Assembly (NCBI GenBank): GCA_020053735.1
Contig: JAGVMP010000011.1
Coordinates: 1-64,000, forward strand
Reading direction: 5' to 3'
Source: Pseudomonadota bacterium
Lineage (GTDB): Bacteria > Pseudomonadota > Gammaproteobacteria > Burkholderiales > Methylophilaceae
DNA length: 64,000 nucleotides
Position 1 is the first letter of the stretch. The number at the start of each line of letters is the position of its first letter. The notes under the pieces were generated by a model that saw only the letters and a program-made list of their open reading frames with translations, ran no database searches and had not been told where the DNA came from. Below, piece after piece: positions 34,289-43,925 of the stretch. The translations under genes and the position numbers were made by a program.

Positions 34289-35107
34289 ATGAACCAACCT
34301 ACCCTACCAGATCACGCTAAAAGTCCGATTGAGGATACTCAGAGCATGCCAGATGTGCGCCATTTAGACATTAATAAAGTGGGTATTAAATCGATTCGTC
34401 ACCCTGTTGTGGTGAAAGACAAAACTGGCGGCGAGCAGAGCACAGTAGCCGTTTTTGACATGTATGTGCACCTGCCGCACAATTTTAAAGGCACCCACAT
34501 GTCACGCTTCGTTGAGATTTTAAACGTGAATGAGCACGCGATTTCAATAGAATCATTTGAAAGCATTTTACGCGAAATGGTGCAGCGCCTTGAGGCCGAA
34601 TCTGGCTATGTAGAAATGCGCTTTCCTTATTTTGTCAACAAATCCGCGCCCATTTCTGGTGTAAAAAGTTTGCTCGATTACGATGTCACTTTTATTGGCG
34701 AAATCAAAAATGGTAAATTCGACATCACGGTAAAAGTGCTGGTGCCTGTCACCAGCTTGTGTCCATGCAGCAAAAAAATCTCTGATTACGGCGCGCACAA
34801 CCAACGTAGTCATGTCACAGTAACCGCGCTGATTAACGACTTTATCTGGATTGAGGACATTATTAGTTTGGTAGAAAAACAAGCTTCGTGCGAGTTATAT
34901 GGCTTGCTGAAACGCCCAGACGAAAAATTTGTGACCGAGCGCGCCTACGACAACCCAAAATTTGTCGAAGACATGGTGCGCGATGTAGCGACACAGTTGA
35001 ATAACGAAAAACGCATCGACAAATTCATTGTGGAATCAGAAAACTTCGAGAGCATCCATAACCACAGTGCCTATGCGTTGATTGAAAACGACAAGCGCAA
35101 AAGATAA
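34289..35107 (+). CDS. folE2: GTP cyclohydrolase IB (FolE2)
   Basis: Converts GTP to dihydroneopterin triphosphate, the entry to folate (and queuosine/methanopterin-type) synthesis, without the strict zinc need of FolE. The 272-residue protein shows [21 protein letters not shown], the [17 protein letters not shown] metal-site region, [24 protein letters not shown] (catalytic Cys) and [13 protein letters not shown]. Zinc-repressed folE2 genes are known in bacteria with both enzymes; no Zur-type site is evident in the 131-bp leader. Confidence 0.97.
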   Translation: MNQPTLPDHAKSPIEDTQSMPDVRHLDINKVGIKSIRHPVVVKDKTGGEQSTVAVFDMYVHLPHNFKGTHMSRFVEILNVNEHAISIESFESILREMVQRLEAESGYVEMRFPYFVNKSAPISGVKSLLDYDVTFIGEIKNGKFDITVKVLVPVTSLCPCSKKISDYGAHNQRSHVTVTALINDFIWIEDIISLVEKQASCELYGLLKRPDEKFVTERAYDNPKFVEDMVRDVATQLNNEKRIDKFIVESENFESIHNHSAYALIENDKRKR

Positions 35108-35168
35108 CCGTTACAAATTTAATTTAGTTTTACTTAATTTTTCTAGCAGCAATTTAAGGAGCAGTTTC

Positions 35169-35396
35169 ATGAGCCAACCAGCCACTCAAGCGCAACCTAA
35201 AAAGAATGCGTCATTTTTTCAAATCATGAAAGCAGTGTTATGGAGCATGCTTGGAGTGCGTCAACAAAAAGGCTATGAGGATGACACCTCGAAAATTACG
35301 TTAAAACAAGCCGTGGTTGCAGGCATTATTGGTGGCATTATTTTTGTGGTGAGTATGCTGACTTTTGTGCGTTTTGTGATTAGCCAACTAGGTTAA
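35169..35396 (+). CDS. DUF2970 membrane protein
   Basis: A 75-residue protein with the DUF2970 pattern: FFQIMKAVLWSMLGVRQQKGYEDD, then a single C-terminal membrane helix (AVVAGIIGGIIFVVSMLTFVRFVI). The ATG at 35169 has AAGGAG upstream and is preferred over in-frame upstream starts that overlap folE2. DUF2970 proteins are common in betaproteobacteria, often next to cytochrome oxidase genes; function unknown. Confidence 0.88.
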   Translation: MSQPATQAQPKKNASFFQIMKAVLWSMLGVRQQKGYEDDTSKITLKQAVVAGIIGGIIFVVSMLTFVRFVISQLG

Positions 35397-35437
35397 TAAT
35401 TGCGCGAATAACTCAACCACCAGCGCGACAAAAAATT

Positions 35438-35478
35438 AATGCCCTGCAAGCCAATATACAAGCGGCCTGCAGGGCATT
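35438..35478. repeat. Cloverleaf repeat copy E (short form)
   Basis: AATGCCCTGCA and TGCAGGGCATT form a perfect 11-bp stem enclosing AGCCAATATACAAGCGGCC. It keeps the ends of the long repeat (GCCAATAT next to the arm) but lacks the inner hairpins. It lies between two convergent genes, where it may terminate transcription from both sides. Confidence 0.75.
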
Positions 35479-35534
35479 GTTTTGATAGTTATTAAACTAG
35501 TCCGTTTTAGTTGGTATTTTTTTCCTAATATTTC

Positions 35535-36182
35535 CTAATACTTTTTAGTAAGCGTCATAATCGAGTTATCACGCTTCATATCCAGCTTATTCAAAGCCGA
35601 CATGCCCAGCAACACCATTGATGGCGAACCACCTTCATTTACAATTACATCGACATTGTTCAGCGTGATGGTGCCAATTTTTAGCGTATTCACTGTTACC
35701 AAATACGCCATCACCATGCCGTTGGCTGTGTTTACAGGCACTTTCTCACCTTTTTCATAATCAATTTTGGCAAATTTAGCATCACCACTATTCATCGCCA
35801 CTGTGCTCGCGCCAGTATCTACCAAGTATTTTAGTGATGCGCCGTTAATACTCAACTTACCAGTAAAATGACCGCGACTATCTGCATACAAACTTACTGG
35901 GTCGTTAGACACTGGGCCTGCACTACCCGCTACCGAAGCAGCCTGACCCATTTTTAGCGTTTGTCGCTTGCCTTCCACCACAAAAGTGGCCGATTCACTA
36001 TCTGCCGAAACGAGTTTGACGCCATTTTTGGTTTGACCTACGCCTATGCTTTGTGGCGCGCTGCCGTTAATACTCACCAAGGCTTTACCGCTAAATAGAC
36101 CCACCACGTTTAAGCGCGTTTCGGCCATTACTGACGAAGCAAGCAAGCTTATCAAAAACCCAAACAATAATTTTAACTTCAT
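35535..36182 (-). CDS. Exported retropepsin-like aspartic protease
   Basis: A 215-residue protein with a signal peptide (MKLKLLFGFLISLLASSVMA, cut before ETRLN) and a C-terminal clan AA retropepsin domain (about 115-215) bearing YLVDTGASTVAMNS, the DTGA active-site motif, and later GMSALNKLDM. It is the TIGR02281 type of bacterial single-lobe aspartic protease, which works as a dimer. ATG 36182 has GGAG 10 nt upstream; a TTG at 36197 is less likely. No target is known. Confidence 0.9.
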   Translation of the reverse strand: MKLKLLFGFLISLLASSVMAETRLNVVGLFSGKALVSINGSAPQSIGVGQTKNGVKLVSADSESATFVVEGKRQTLKMGQAASVAGSAGPVSNDPVSLYADSRGHFTGKLSINGASLKYLVDTGASTVAMNSGDAKFAKIDYEKGEKVPVNTANGMVMAYLVTVNTLKIGTITLNNVDVIVNEGGSPSMVLLGMSALNKLDMKRDNSIMTLTKKY

Positions 36183-36350
36183 CAATACATACTCCAATTT
36201 TTACCAACTTCAATACAGTTTCACGCTGATTTAGTTCTACTTCTAAGCCAGACTAGGCACGAAGAAAAAATTTAAACGCGCATATGCTTTATATGTAAGT
36301 TTATATTTTTTATGAGTAACAACGTATGGCGACGAAGTTGGGCTAAAGCA

Positions 36351-37520
36351 TTAACTAAACATGCCAGCACGCGCATGCGTTTGGCTCAACTTCAACCCTA
36401 ATGCTATCACAACAAAGCCAAGCAATGGGAATAACGCCGCCAGCAAAAACGTATTCTGCCCGCCCAAATATTGCAATGCATAACCGCCCGCAAGCCCACC
36501 AACGGTGCCGCCCACGCCATAAGCTACGCTGTTGTAAATGGCTTGGCCCTTAGCTTGGTGGCGTCCATTAAAAAACTGCGTAATCACCTCCACCGATGCC
36601 GCGTGAAAGCTGCCAAAGGTAAACGCGTGTAAACTTTGCGCGATTAGCAACCACCATAAGCTATCTACAGCAACGCCTATCATGCTGAATCGGAGGACAG
36701 CCAACGCTAAACTTGTGAGTAAAATTGCTTTTAAGCTAAAGCGCGCCATCAATTTTGGCATTAGCATAAAAATGATAATTTCGCAGATAACGCCTAGCGA
36801 CCACAATAAGCCTATCATACCTTTGCTATAACCATGCTCGGCCAAATAAATGGAGTAAAAGTTATATAGCACGCCATGTGCAGTCACCATCAGCGCGCAG
36901 CCCAATAGCAAAGCAATGACGACTGGCTGCTTGACAATCTGCCAGATAGAAAAATGGTCGTGCGCGTGTGGCGCTACAGTGGCATCGGGCAGCTTAAAAG
37001 TCAGGCCGAATAAAACAATCTGTACGCCTAATAAAAACCACAACAAACTTTTAATGCCGTAAGCATCAATCAAGAACCCTAACGCAACCGCCGCTACAAT
37101 AAAGCCCAACGAGCCCCACATGCGGATGCGGCTATAATGGCCGTTGGTGGTAGCCAGGTGCGCTAGGGTAAGCGACTCTGACAAAGGTAGCGTTGAACTG
37201 GTAAATAAACTCAGACATAACATAACGAAAAACAGCCACCAGAACCCGTGCGCCCAAAAAACTGCGATAAATCCAAGCAAACCAAGTAAAGCGGTCAACT
37301 GTATCCACTTAACGCGTTGCCCAGTGTGGTCGGCCAGCCAGCCCCATAAGTTAGGCGCAAAAATACGGCTGATTTGAAACAGCGACATGAGGATGCCGAT
37401 ATCGGCTGCCGAAAACTGCTCGGACTGCAAATACAAGCCCCAGTAAGGCACGAATGCGCCTACAAAAAAGTAATAGATGAAGTAAAAACGCGAAAGATTG
37501 GCGTGTAGCGCGCGGCTCAC
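36351..37520 (-). CDS. MFS transporter (HcaT/nucleoside-permease-like)
   Basis: A 389-residue, 12-span major facilitator of the MFS_1_like/HcaT type: FYFIYYFFVGAFVPYWGLYLQ at the N-terminus, GWLADHTGQRVKW as the loop 2-3 signature, and RIRMWGSLGFIVAAVALGFLID (motif RxWGSLGFI) in the middle. Relatives carry 3-phenylpropionate, nucleosides or sugars; substrate unknown here. It begins 16 bp after aroC on the same strand, but no functional link is evident. Confidence 0.9.
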   Translation of the reverse strand: MSRALHANLSRFYFIYYFFVGAFVPYWGLYLQSEQFSAADIGILMSLFQISRIFAPNLWGWLADHTGQRVKWIQLTALLGLLGFIAVFWAHGFWWLFFVMLCLSLFTSSTLPLSESLTLAHLATTNGHYSRIRMWGSLGFIVAAVALGFLIDAYGIKSLLWFLLGVQIVLFGLTFKLPDATVAPHAHDHFSIWQIVKQPVVIALLLGCALMVTAHGVLYNFYSIYLAEHGYSKGMIGLLWSLGVICEIIIFMLMPKLMARFSLKAILLTSLALAVLRFSMIGVAVDSLWWLLIAQSLHAFTFGSFHAASVEVITQFFNGRHQAKGQAIYNSVAYGVGGTVGGLAGGYALQYLGGQNTFLLAALFPLLGFVVIALGLKLSQTHARAGMFS

Positions 37521-37536
37521 AATGTAGTGTCTACAA

Positions 37537-38622
37537 TTAAATCTTGGGAATGGTTGAAACTACATCGGCATTTTGCCCACGGTGGCGCAACGCATGATCC
37601 ATCAACACCAGCGCCAACATCGCTTCAGCAATCGGCGTAGCGCGCACACCTACGCATGGGTCATGCCTACCAGTAGTTTGCATGGTAATTGCATTGCCGT
37701 TTTTATCAATGGAGCGTCGTTCTTGTGGGATGCTAGACGTTGGTTTCAGCGCGACATTGACACGAATTTTTTGCCCACTCGAAATGCCACCCAAAATACC
37801 ACCCGCATGATTGGTCACGAATCCACTGGGCGTCAGTTCGTCTGAATGCACACTGCCGCGCTGGGCAATACTGGCAAAACCCGCGCCTATCTCCACGCCT
37901 TTTACTGCGTTAATGCCCATCATTGCATGCGCAATATCTGCGTCAAGCCGGTCAAATACAGGCTCGCCCCACCCTACTGGCACACCTTCGGCCAACACGG
38001 TAATGCGCGCACCGACAGAATCGCGCTCAGCACGGATATTATCCAAATAGGCTTCTAACTTTGGCAAAATAGTCGTGTTGGGCGAAAAGAATGGATTGTC
38101 GTTGACGCAATCCCACGTTTCAAAAGGGATTTCAATTTCACCCAATTGGCTCATATAGCCGCGCACGGTGACGCCAAAACGTTCTTTTAACCACTTTTTA
38201 GCAATGCCACCCGCCGCGACACGAATTGCCGTTTCCCGCGCACTGCTACGGCCACCGCCACGGTAATCGCGCACGCCATATTTTTGCGCATAGGTGTAAT
38301 CGGCATGACCAGGTCTAAACGTATCCATGATTTTGCTGTAATCCTGAGAACGTTGATCGGTGTTACGAATCAGCAAGCCAATTGGCGCACCTGTGGTTTT
38401 ACCCTCAAAAACTCCTGAAAGTATTTCTACCGCATCAGCTTCTTGGCGCTGTGTCACATGGCGCGAGGTGCCTGGCTTGCGACGGTCTAAATCAACCTGT
38501 AAATCTTCTGCACATAAACTTAAACCTGGTGGGCAGCCATCTACAACACCGCCGATGGCCGCGCCATGCGATTCACCAAAACTGGTTAAGGTAAATAAAG
38601 TTCCAATTGTGTTGCCAGACAT
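37537..38622 (-). CDS. aroC: Chorismate synthase
   Basis: Last step of the shikimate pathway: 1,4-elimination of EPSP to chorismate using reduced FMN. Length 361 fits. The three family signatures are present: [18 protein letters not shown] near the start, [20 protein letters not shown] in the middle and [20 protein letters not shown] near the end. A repeat-like element (38632-38762) lies just upstream and separates it from the GATase gene. Confidence 0.98.
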   Translation of the reverse strand: MSGNTIGTLFTLTSFGESHGAAIGGVVDGCPPGLSLCAEDLQVDLDRRKPGTSRHVTQRQEADAVEILSGVFEGKTTGAPIGLLIRNTDQRSQDYSKIMDTFRPGHADYTYAQKYGVRDYRGGGRSSARETAIRVAAGGIAKKWLKERFGVTVRGYMSQLGEIEIPFETWDCVNDNPFFSPNTTILPKLEAYLDNIRAERDSVGARITVLAEGVPVGWGEPVFDRLDADIAHAMMGINAVKGVEIGAGFASIAQRGSVHSDELTPSGFVTNHAGGILGGISSGQKIRVNVALKPTSSIPQERRSIDKNGNAITMQTTGRHDPCVGVRATPIAEAMLALVLMDHALRHRGQNADVVSTIPKI

Positions 38623-38631
38623 ACGACCACC

Positions 38632-38762
38632 TATAAAAATTAGTTTTTTGGGGCAATTGCTATGTTACGCGGTACTCGCTCCCTCGCTGTACAACACCGT
38701 ACTGCCTCGGGCTCTGCGTTCCGTGCGCCTTGCACTTCCCCCAAAATCCTGCATTTTTATAA
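38632..38762. repeat. MITE-like inverted-repeat element, family 2
   Basis: TATAAAAAT (38632-38640) is inverted at ATTTTTATA (38754-38762); the arms extend imperfectly into TTTTTTGGGG and CCCCCAAAATCC. Inside are ACTCGCTCCCTCGC and GCGTTCCGTGCGCCTTGCAC. Its general layout resembles the element at 50397-50521. It carries no gene. Confidence 0.6.
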
Positions 38763-38804
38763 GGTGTTCATACGAGATGATTAGTTATCAATATTTTAAC
38801 ATAC

Positions 38805-39542
38805 TCAAGATTTTAGGCCTTGTATCCACTGCGTATAAACCTGCGTAGCAACTTTATTCAGAAAAAAACAGTGCACAGCCAAATTCTCTTGCATCGCATT
38901 CGACTGTTGCACGCCTTTAAAAAAATCAAGTGTGCTACTAGCAGATTCGCGCAACTCTGCCTCGCCTTCTTCGCACCATTTCTTCACCATGTCCGGTGTC
39001 ATTTCAATATGCGTTTGAAAAGCCACATGTTTACCCATACTCCAAGCTTGGTTTTGACAATGCAGGCTAGCAAGCAAGTGGTTGGCGCCCGCTGGCATAC
39101 TAAATGTCTCGCCATGCCAGTGAAAGGCATTAAAGGTTTCAATCTCACCAAACCAGTGTCTAGCTGCATCGCTTTTACTGACAGCAACTTCGCCCCAACC
39201 AATCTCTTTAATCGCATTTTGAGTGATGGTAGCGCCCAGCGCTTTACTCATCAACTGACCACCTAAGCAATGCCCAAGCAGTGGAATATCATTGTCTTTG
39301 GCTTGGCGAATCAATTGCAGCAATGGTGCCAACCAGGGCAGATCGTCATTTACACTCATCGGCCCGCCCATTAAAACCATGCCGCTGTAAGTCAATATCG
39401 ATGCGGGTATCGGAGCACCTTCATCCACTTTGATGAGTTGCCACGGAATGTTTTGCGTGTCCAAAAAATCGCCTAAATAACCAGGCCCTTCGTGCGCCAG
39501 AAAGCGAAAAATAACGACAGGCTTTGTTGTAACCGTATTCAT
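38805..39542 (-). CDS. Class I glutamine amidotransferase-like protein
   Basis: A 245-residue protein with the GATase1 fold of GuaA-type domains: nucleophile elbow [16 protein letters not shown] with Cys92, oxyanion stretch GGPMSVND and the catalytic His in FHWHGETF. It has no synthetase domain, so it is a stand-alone GMP synthase-like amidotransferase, a group that includes gamma-glutamyl hydrolases of polyamines. The product is not predictable. Its ATG overlaps the rluE stop by 4 bp. Confidence 0.88.
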   Translation of the reverse strand: MNTVTTKPVVIFRFLAHEGPGYLGDFLDTQNIPWQLIKVDEGAPIPASILTYSGMVLMGGPMSVNDDLPWLAPLLQLIRQAKDNDIPLLGHCLGGQLMSKALGATITQNAIKEIGWGEVAVSKSDAARHWFGEIETFNAFHWHGETFSMPAGANHLLASLHCQNQAWSMGKHVAFQTHIEMTPDMVKKWCEEGEAELRESASSTLDFFKGVQQSNAMQENLAVHCFFLNKVATQVYTQWIQGLKS

Positions 39543-40087
39543 AAAACTTGATAGCTTCCTATTTCAATGTTATCAATGGTATATGCCCCAATCGCATAGC
39601 GAATCAGTCGCAAGGTTGGAAAGCCTATTTTAGCGGTCATGCGGCGCACTTGGCGATTTTTTCCCTCAGAAATTTTAATTTCTAACCAACTGGTCGGAAT
39701 CGCTTTACGCTCACGGATGGGCGGATTGCGTTGCCATAAATGCGCTGGCGCTTGCATCAGTCTCACTTTTGCGGGCTGCGTGACAAAATCGCCCAAATCC
39801 ACGCCATTAATTAAAGGGATTAAATCGGCATCCAGCGGCGCACCTTCCACCTGCACCCAATAAGTTTTGGTTTCTTTATGCTTTGGATGACTTAATTTGT
39901 GTTGCAAGGCGCCATCATCGGTTAAAATAAGCAAACCTTCAGAATCAGTATCTAAGCGACCTGCAGCATAAATATTAGGGATGGCGATGAAGTCTTTTAA
40001 CGTGGGATGCCCAGGTTTTCCATTTTTTGGATCATGCACACTAAATTGGCACACGACGTTAAACGGCTTATTAAATAAAACAATCAT
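39539..40087 (-). CDS. rluE: 23S rRNA pseudouridine synthase (RluE-type)
   Basis: A 182-residue RsuA/RluB/E/F-family enzyme without the N-terminal S4 domain, as in RluE (pseudouridine 2457). Motifs: [15 protein letters not shown], the catalytic Asp in [18 protein letters not shown], and [24 protein letters not shown] chose ATG 40087 because the family begins there; a TTG four codons upstream is also in frame. The start lies 18 bp from the divergent icd start, so the two promoters must reach into each other's genes. Confidence 0.93.
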   Translation of the reverse strand: MIVLFNKPFNVVCQFSVHDPKNGKPGHPTLKDFIAIPNIYAAGRLDTDSEGLLILTDDGALQHKLSHPKHKETKTYWVQVEGAPLDADLIPLINGVDLGDFVTQPAKVRLMQAPAHLWQRNPPIRERKAIPTSWLEIKISEGKNRQVRRMTAKIGFPTLRLIRYAIGAYTIDNIEIGSYQVL

Positions 40088-40105
40088 TTTAGGAAGCAAA
40101 CAATA

Positions 40106-41398
40106 ATGACGAAAGCAGATTCAAAAATAGCAGATTCAAAAATAATAGTCCCGACGTATGGCGAAAAAATCACGGTTAACGCTGACAACTCGCTCAACGT
40201 GCCCAACAATCCGATTATCCCATTTATTGAGGGCGATGGCATAGGGGTAGATATTACCGCGCCCATGCAAAAAGTGGTGGATGCCGCAGTGGATAAAGCT
40301 TATAACGGCAAGCGCAAAATTGCTTGGATGGAATTATATGCTGGTGAAAAGGCGGTGAAAACTTATGGCAAAGACAAAGAAGGTAAAGACACTTGGTTGC
40401 CTGCCGAAACCATGCAAGCGGTACGCGATTATGTGATTTCGATTAAAGGTCCGCTCACCACGCCTGTGGGTGGTGGCATCCGTTCTTTAAATGTCACTTT
40501 GCGTCAAGAGCTTGATTTATATGTGTGCCTGCGCCCGGTGCAATATTTTACCGGCGTGCCCAGCCCAGTCAAACATCCTGAAAAAACCGATATGGTGATT
40601 TTCCGCGAAAACACGGAGGATATTTACGCTGGGATTGAATGGGCGGCTGGCAGCGATGAAGTAGAAAAAGTGATTCAATTTTTAAGCGATATGGGTATGC
40701 GTAAAAAAATTCGCTTTCCTGAAAATTCCGCCATCGGCATTAAGCCTGTCTCTGTCGACGGTTCTAAACGTTTAATTCGCAAGGCGATTCAGTACGCCAT
40801 TGATAACAATCGCAAAAGTGTCACCATTACCCACAAAGGTAATATCATGAAATTTACTGAAGGCGGCTTTAGGGACTGGGGTTACCAACTGGCCAAAGAA
40901 GAATTTGGTGCGGTAGAAATTGATGGCGGGCCTTGGCTAGAGATTAAAAATGAAAGCTTGCCGAATGGCATTGTGATTAAAGATTGTATTGCCGACGCAT
41001 TTTTACAAGAAATTCTGTTACACCCAAGCGATTATGACGTGGTAACAGCCACCAACTTAAACGGTGACTACATGAGTGACGCGCTGGCCGCGCAAGTAGG
41101 CGGCATTGGCATTGCGCCTGGTGCAAACTTAAGCGACACCGTGGCCATGTTTGAAGCGACACATGGCACAGCGCCAAAAATTGCCGGTAAAAATCTGGCC
41201 AATCCAAGTTCGATTATTCTTTCTGCCGAGATGATGCTACGCCACATGGGCTGGCTCGAAGCGGGCGATTTAGTGCTAGCTGGTGTGGCTAAAGCCATTA
41301 TATCGAAACGCGTGACAGGAGATTTTTCTAGTCAAATGGAAGGTGCAACACAAGTCGGCACCGCTGAATTTGGTGATGAAATTATCAAACACATGTAA
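40106..41398 (+). CDS. icd: NADP-dependent isocitrate dehydrogenase
   Basis: TCA-cycle enzyme making 2-oxoglutarate and NADPH. The 430-residue protein is the long bacterial type: [34 protein letters not shown] with the substrate-binding (and, in E. coli, kinase-target) Ser, [14 protein letters not shown], and [25 protein letters not shown]. The N-terminus carries a perfect 15-bp tandem duplication (ADSKI twice), a little longer than relatives. AGGAAG precedes the ATG. A strong terminator follows. Confidence 0.97.
   Translation: MTKADSKIADSKIIVPTYGEKITVNADNSLNVPNNPIIPFIEGDGIGVDITAPMQKVVDAAVDKAYNGKRKIAWMELYAGEKAVKTYGKDKEGKDTWLPAETMQAVRDYVISIKGPLTTPVGGGIRSLNVTLRQELDLYVCLRPVQYFTGVPSPVKHPEKTDMVIFRENTEDIYAGIEWAAGSDEVEKVIQFLSDMGMRKKIRFPENSAIGIKPVSVDGSKRLIRKAIQYAIDNNRKSVTITHKGNIMKFTEGGFRDWGYQLAKEEFGAVEIDGGPWLEIKNESLPNGIVIKDCIADAFLQEILLHPSDYDVVTATNLNGDYMSDALAAQVGGIGIAPGANLSDTVAMFEATHGTAPKIAGKNLANPSSIILSAEMMLRHMGWLEAGDLVLAGVAKAIISKRVTGDFSSQMEGATQVGTAEFGDEIIKHM
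40115..40144 (+). repeat. 15-bp tandem duplication in the icd start
   Basis: GCAGATTCAAAAATA occurs twice head to tail (40115-40129, 40130-40144), duplicating residues ADSKI without changing the frame. Perfect identity suggests it is recent. Confidence 0.9.
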
Positions 41399-41416
41399 CA
41401 CGAGGCCAATTGAACG

Positions 41417-41452
41417 TCTCTGCAGACCAATATCCATAAGGCTTGCAGCTCT
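41417..41452. repeat. Cloverleaf repeat copy D (degenerate short form)
   Basis: CTCTGCAGACCAATATCCAT resembles the end of the long repeat read in reverse (CTCTGCAAGCCAATATCCAT), and the segment ends GCTTGCAGCTC, the start of the opposite arm. The arms pair over only about 5 bp. It lies just 3' of icd. Confidence 0.4.
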
Positions 41453-41466
41453 ACTGTTTTAATAGG

Positions 41467-41503
41467 CAATAAAAACGGCTCACATCACGAGCCGTTTTTA
41501 TTG
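41467..41503. terminator. Bidirectional Rho-independent terminator
   Basis: CAATAAAAACGGCTC and GAGCCGTTTTTATTG form a perfect 15-bp stem around a 7-nt loop. It serves icd on the plus strand and the cold-shock gene on the minus strand. Confidence 0.93.
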
Positions 41504-41527
41504 CTGATTACTCAATATTTTAAAGAC

Positions 41528-41731
41528 TTATGCTTTTTGAATATTTGAGGCTTGCTTGCCTTTTGGGCCTTCAGTCACGTCAAAGCTGACGCGTTGGCCT
41601 TCTTTAAGGCTTTTATAGCCAGATTCAACAATAGCTGAAAAGTGTGCAAACAAATCGTCTCCACCATCATCTGGTGTCACAAAACCAAACCCTTTTGAAT
41701 CGTTAAACCATTTTACGGTACCTAGTGCCAT
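41528..41731 (-). CDS. Cold-shock protein (CspA family)
   Basis: A 67-residue OB-fold nucleic-acid chaperone: [34 protein letters not shown] contains RNP1 (KGFGFV) and RNP2 (DLFAHF). It melts RNA structure; whether it is cold-induced or constitutive cannot be told. ATG 41731 has AAGGA 7 nt upstream; an in-frame earlier ATG would only add MKDVE. A GC-only hairpin lies in its leader, followed by a long AT-rich region. Confidence 0.96.
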   Translation of the reverse strand: MALGTVKWFNDSKGFGFVTPDDGGDDLFAHFSAIVESGYKSLKEGQRVSFDVTEGPKGKQASNIQKA

Positions 41732-41746
41732 TTCTACATCCTTCAA

Positions 41747-42135
41747 TATCTATTTATACCTTTAGGGGGGAGCACCCCCAAAACGTTCGTTTCAAGCGAC
41801 CAGCAGAGATAAATCTAGACTAGTCCTGAACTCAAACACCTTTAAAAGTCTAATTAAAACTTCATACGCGCTTTATATGTTACCAATTGTAAAAAGTCAA
41901 GTTTTAAGCTTAATGTGTTGTTTATTTGGCATATTTTTTCCCACAATCAAATGTAAAATTTAATTAAATACCATGCATTACCTTTACAAAAAAAAAGTTA
42001 AAGTGCATTATTACAGCATACAGAATTATTGTTTTAAAATTTAAAATATTGTTTAAGTACAATAGTTTAGATAGAATAGATAAATAACTAGATTAGAAGT
42101 TGGCTCAAGAATAAAATTAAAGTGAAGAGTAATCT
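41747..42135. other. AT-rich divergent region between csp and pilB
   Basis: About 390 bp, strongly AT-rich. It contains the leader hairpin of the cold-shock gene at 41765-41779 (GGGGG-gagca-CCCCC) and otherwise promoter-like A/T tracts for both directions. I see no sigma-54 site or gene here. Confidence 0.6.
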
Positions 42136-43851
42136 ATGGCTGCAACCGCAACATCCATTAAATTAAGTGGTCTTGCCCGTCTTTTGGTGCAAGAAAATTT
42201 GCTGTCTGAAGCAGACGCAAACACCATTCAATCGCAAGCTAACGTTGCCAAAACCCCGTTTATTTCTAATGTGATTGCCAGCAGAAAAGTTTCATCGGAA
42301 AAAATCGCTGAGATTAGCTCAAAATCGTTCGGTTTCCCTTATTTTAATTTAGATGTTTTTAACGCAGATTACCTGCCTGCCAAATCAATTGACTTGAAAT
42401 TGATGCAATCTAACCGCGTAATTGCACTTAAAAGTCAAAATAATGTGTTGTTCGTTGCGTTATCCGACCCCACCAATTTGCATGCGCTAGATAGCGTGCA
42501 GTTCCAAATGGGCATGACCTTGTCTCCTGTAGTGGTGGAAGATGACAAGCTGGGTAAATGGATAGATAAGATTGTCGAATCCAAAGATACGGCCATGACC
42601 TCGTTGGATGTAGATGGTGACTTTGACCTCGACATGGGCAGCGGTGAAGAAGAGACTGTTACTGACACACAGGAAGTTGACGATGCGCCGGTTGTAAAGT
42701 TTTTGAACAAAATGTTGTTGGATGCAATCAATATGGGTGCATCAGATTTGCATTTTGAGCCTTACGAAAAATTTTATCGCATTCGTTATCGTATTGATGG
42801 CGAGTTAAGAGACATAGCACAACCGCCACTGGCGATTAAAGACAAGCTTGCTTCGCGTATTAAGGTGATTTCCAGCCTAGACATCTCTGAAAAGCGTATT
42901 CCTCAAGATGGCCGAATGAAGCTGGTTCTGTCTAAATCACGCACCATTGATTTCCGTGTCAGCACTTTGCCACTGATTCACGGCGAAAAAATTGTGATGC
43001 GTATTTTAGACCCGACCAGCGCCACCTTGGGCATTGAGGCATTAGGGTACGAGCCTGCACAAAAAGAGGCTTTACTGCATGCTGTATCGCGTCCGTATGG
43101 TTTAGTGCTGGTGACAGGGCCAACTGGTTCTGGTAAAACAGTATCGCTTTACACCTGTTTGAATATTCTCAATAATCCTGGCGTGAACATTGCCACAGCT
43201 GAAGACCCATGCGAGATTCCACTGGCAGGCATTAACCAAGTTAACGTCAATGACAAGCAAGGATTGACCTTTGCAGCGGCACTTAAATCTTTCTTAAGAC
43301 AGGATCCTGACATTATTATGATTGGTGAAATCCGCGACCTTGAAACGGCTGATATGGCGATTAAAGCGGCTTCGACTGGCCACATGGTACTCTCAACTTT
43401 ACACACCAACGATGCGCCATCTACTCTAACGCGCCTGATGAACATGGGCGTTGCACCGTTTAATATCGCCTCAGCAGTGTCGCTAATTACCGCGCAGCGG
43501 CTTGCTAGACGCTTGTGTAAAAGCTGCAAAGTGCCGATTGATGCGCCTAAAGAGGCTTTACTAGAAGTCGGTTTTATTGAAGAAGATTTTAAAGAAAAAT
43601 GGCAACTGTACGGCCCTAAAGAAGGTGGTTGCGAAATGTGCAACAACGGTTACAAAGGTCGTGTTGGTATCTACCAAGTGATGCCAGTGACCGATGCCAT
43701 TTCGCGCATTATTATGTCGCAAGGCAATGCGATTGACATTGCAGACCAGGCCAAAAAAGAAGGGGTTAACGATTTGCGCCGATCAGGCATCCTTAAAGTA
43801 ATCCAAGGCCTAACCTCGGTAGCTGAAGTTGAAGCCTGCACCAATGAATAA
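42136..43851 (+). CDS. pilB: Type IV pilus extension ATPase PilB
   Basis: Hexameric ATPase that drives pilin addition. The 571-residue protein has the N-terminal MshEN/T2SSE domain (LARLLVQENLLSEADA...), linker, GASDLHFEPYEKFYRIRYRIDG, Walker A GPTGSGKT (about residue 328), Walker B DPDIIMIGEIRDLETA and the tetracysteine zinc motif CKSC/CEMC. pilC follows after 74 bp on the same strand, which identifies this as the true pilB, unlike the paralog at 5782. pilD, usually next, is not here. Confidence 0.97.
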   Translation: MAATATSIKLSGLARLLVQENLLSEADANTIQSQANVAKTPFISNVIASRKVSSEKIAEISSKSFGFPYFNLDVFNADYLPAKSIDLKLMQSNRVIALKSQNNVLFVALSDPTNLHALDSVQFQMGMTLSPVVVEDDKLGKWIDKIVESKDTAMTSLDVDGDFDLDMGSGEEETVTDTQEVDDAPVVKFLNKMLLDAINMGASDLHFEPYEKFYRIRYRIDGELRDIAQPPLAIKDKLASRIKVISSLDISEKRIPQDGRMKLVLSKSRTIDFRVSTLPLIHGEKIVMRILDPTSATLGIEALGYEPAQKEALLHAVSRPYGLVLVTGPTGSGKTVSLYTCLNILNNPGVNIATAEDPCEIPLAGINQVNVNDKQGLTFAAALKSFLRQDPDIIMIGEIRDLETADMAIKAASTGHMVLSTLHTNDAPSTLTRLMNMGVAPFNIASAVSLITAQRLARRLCKSCKVPIDAPKEALLEVGFIEEDFKEKWQLYGPKEGGCEMCNNGYKGRVGIYQVMPVTDAISRIIMSQGNAIDIADQAKKEGVNDLRRSGILKVIQGLTSVAEVEACTNE

Positions 43852-43925
43852 TGCAATGAGTAAAAAGTGACTGCAAACATCCAATCTTGAAAAATGAATG
43901 CGTAAGTTTAATCTAAGGACGCGAT

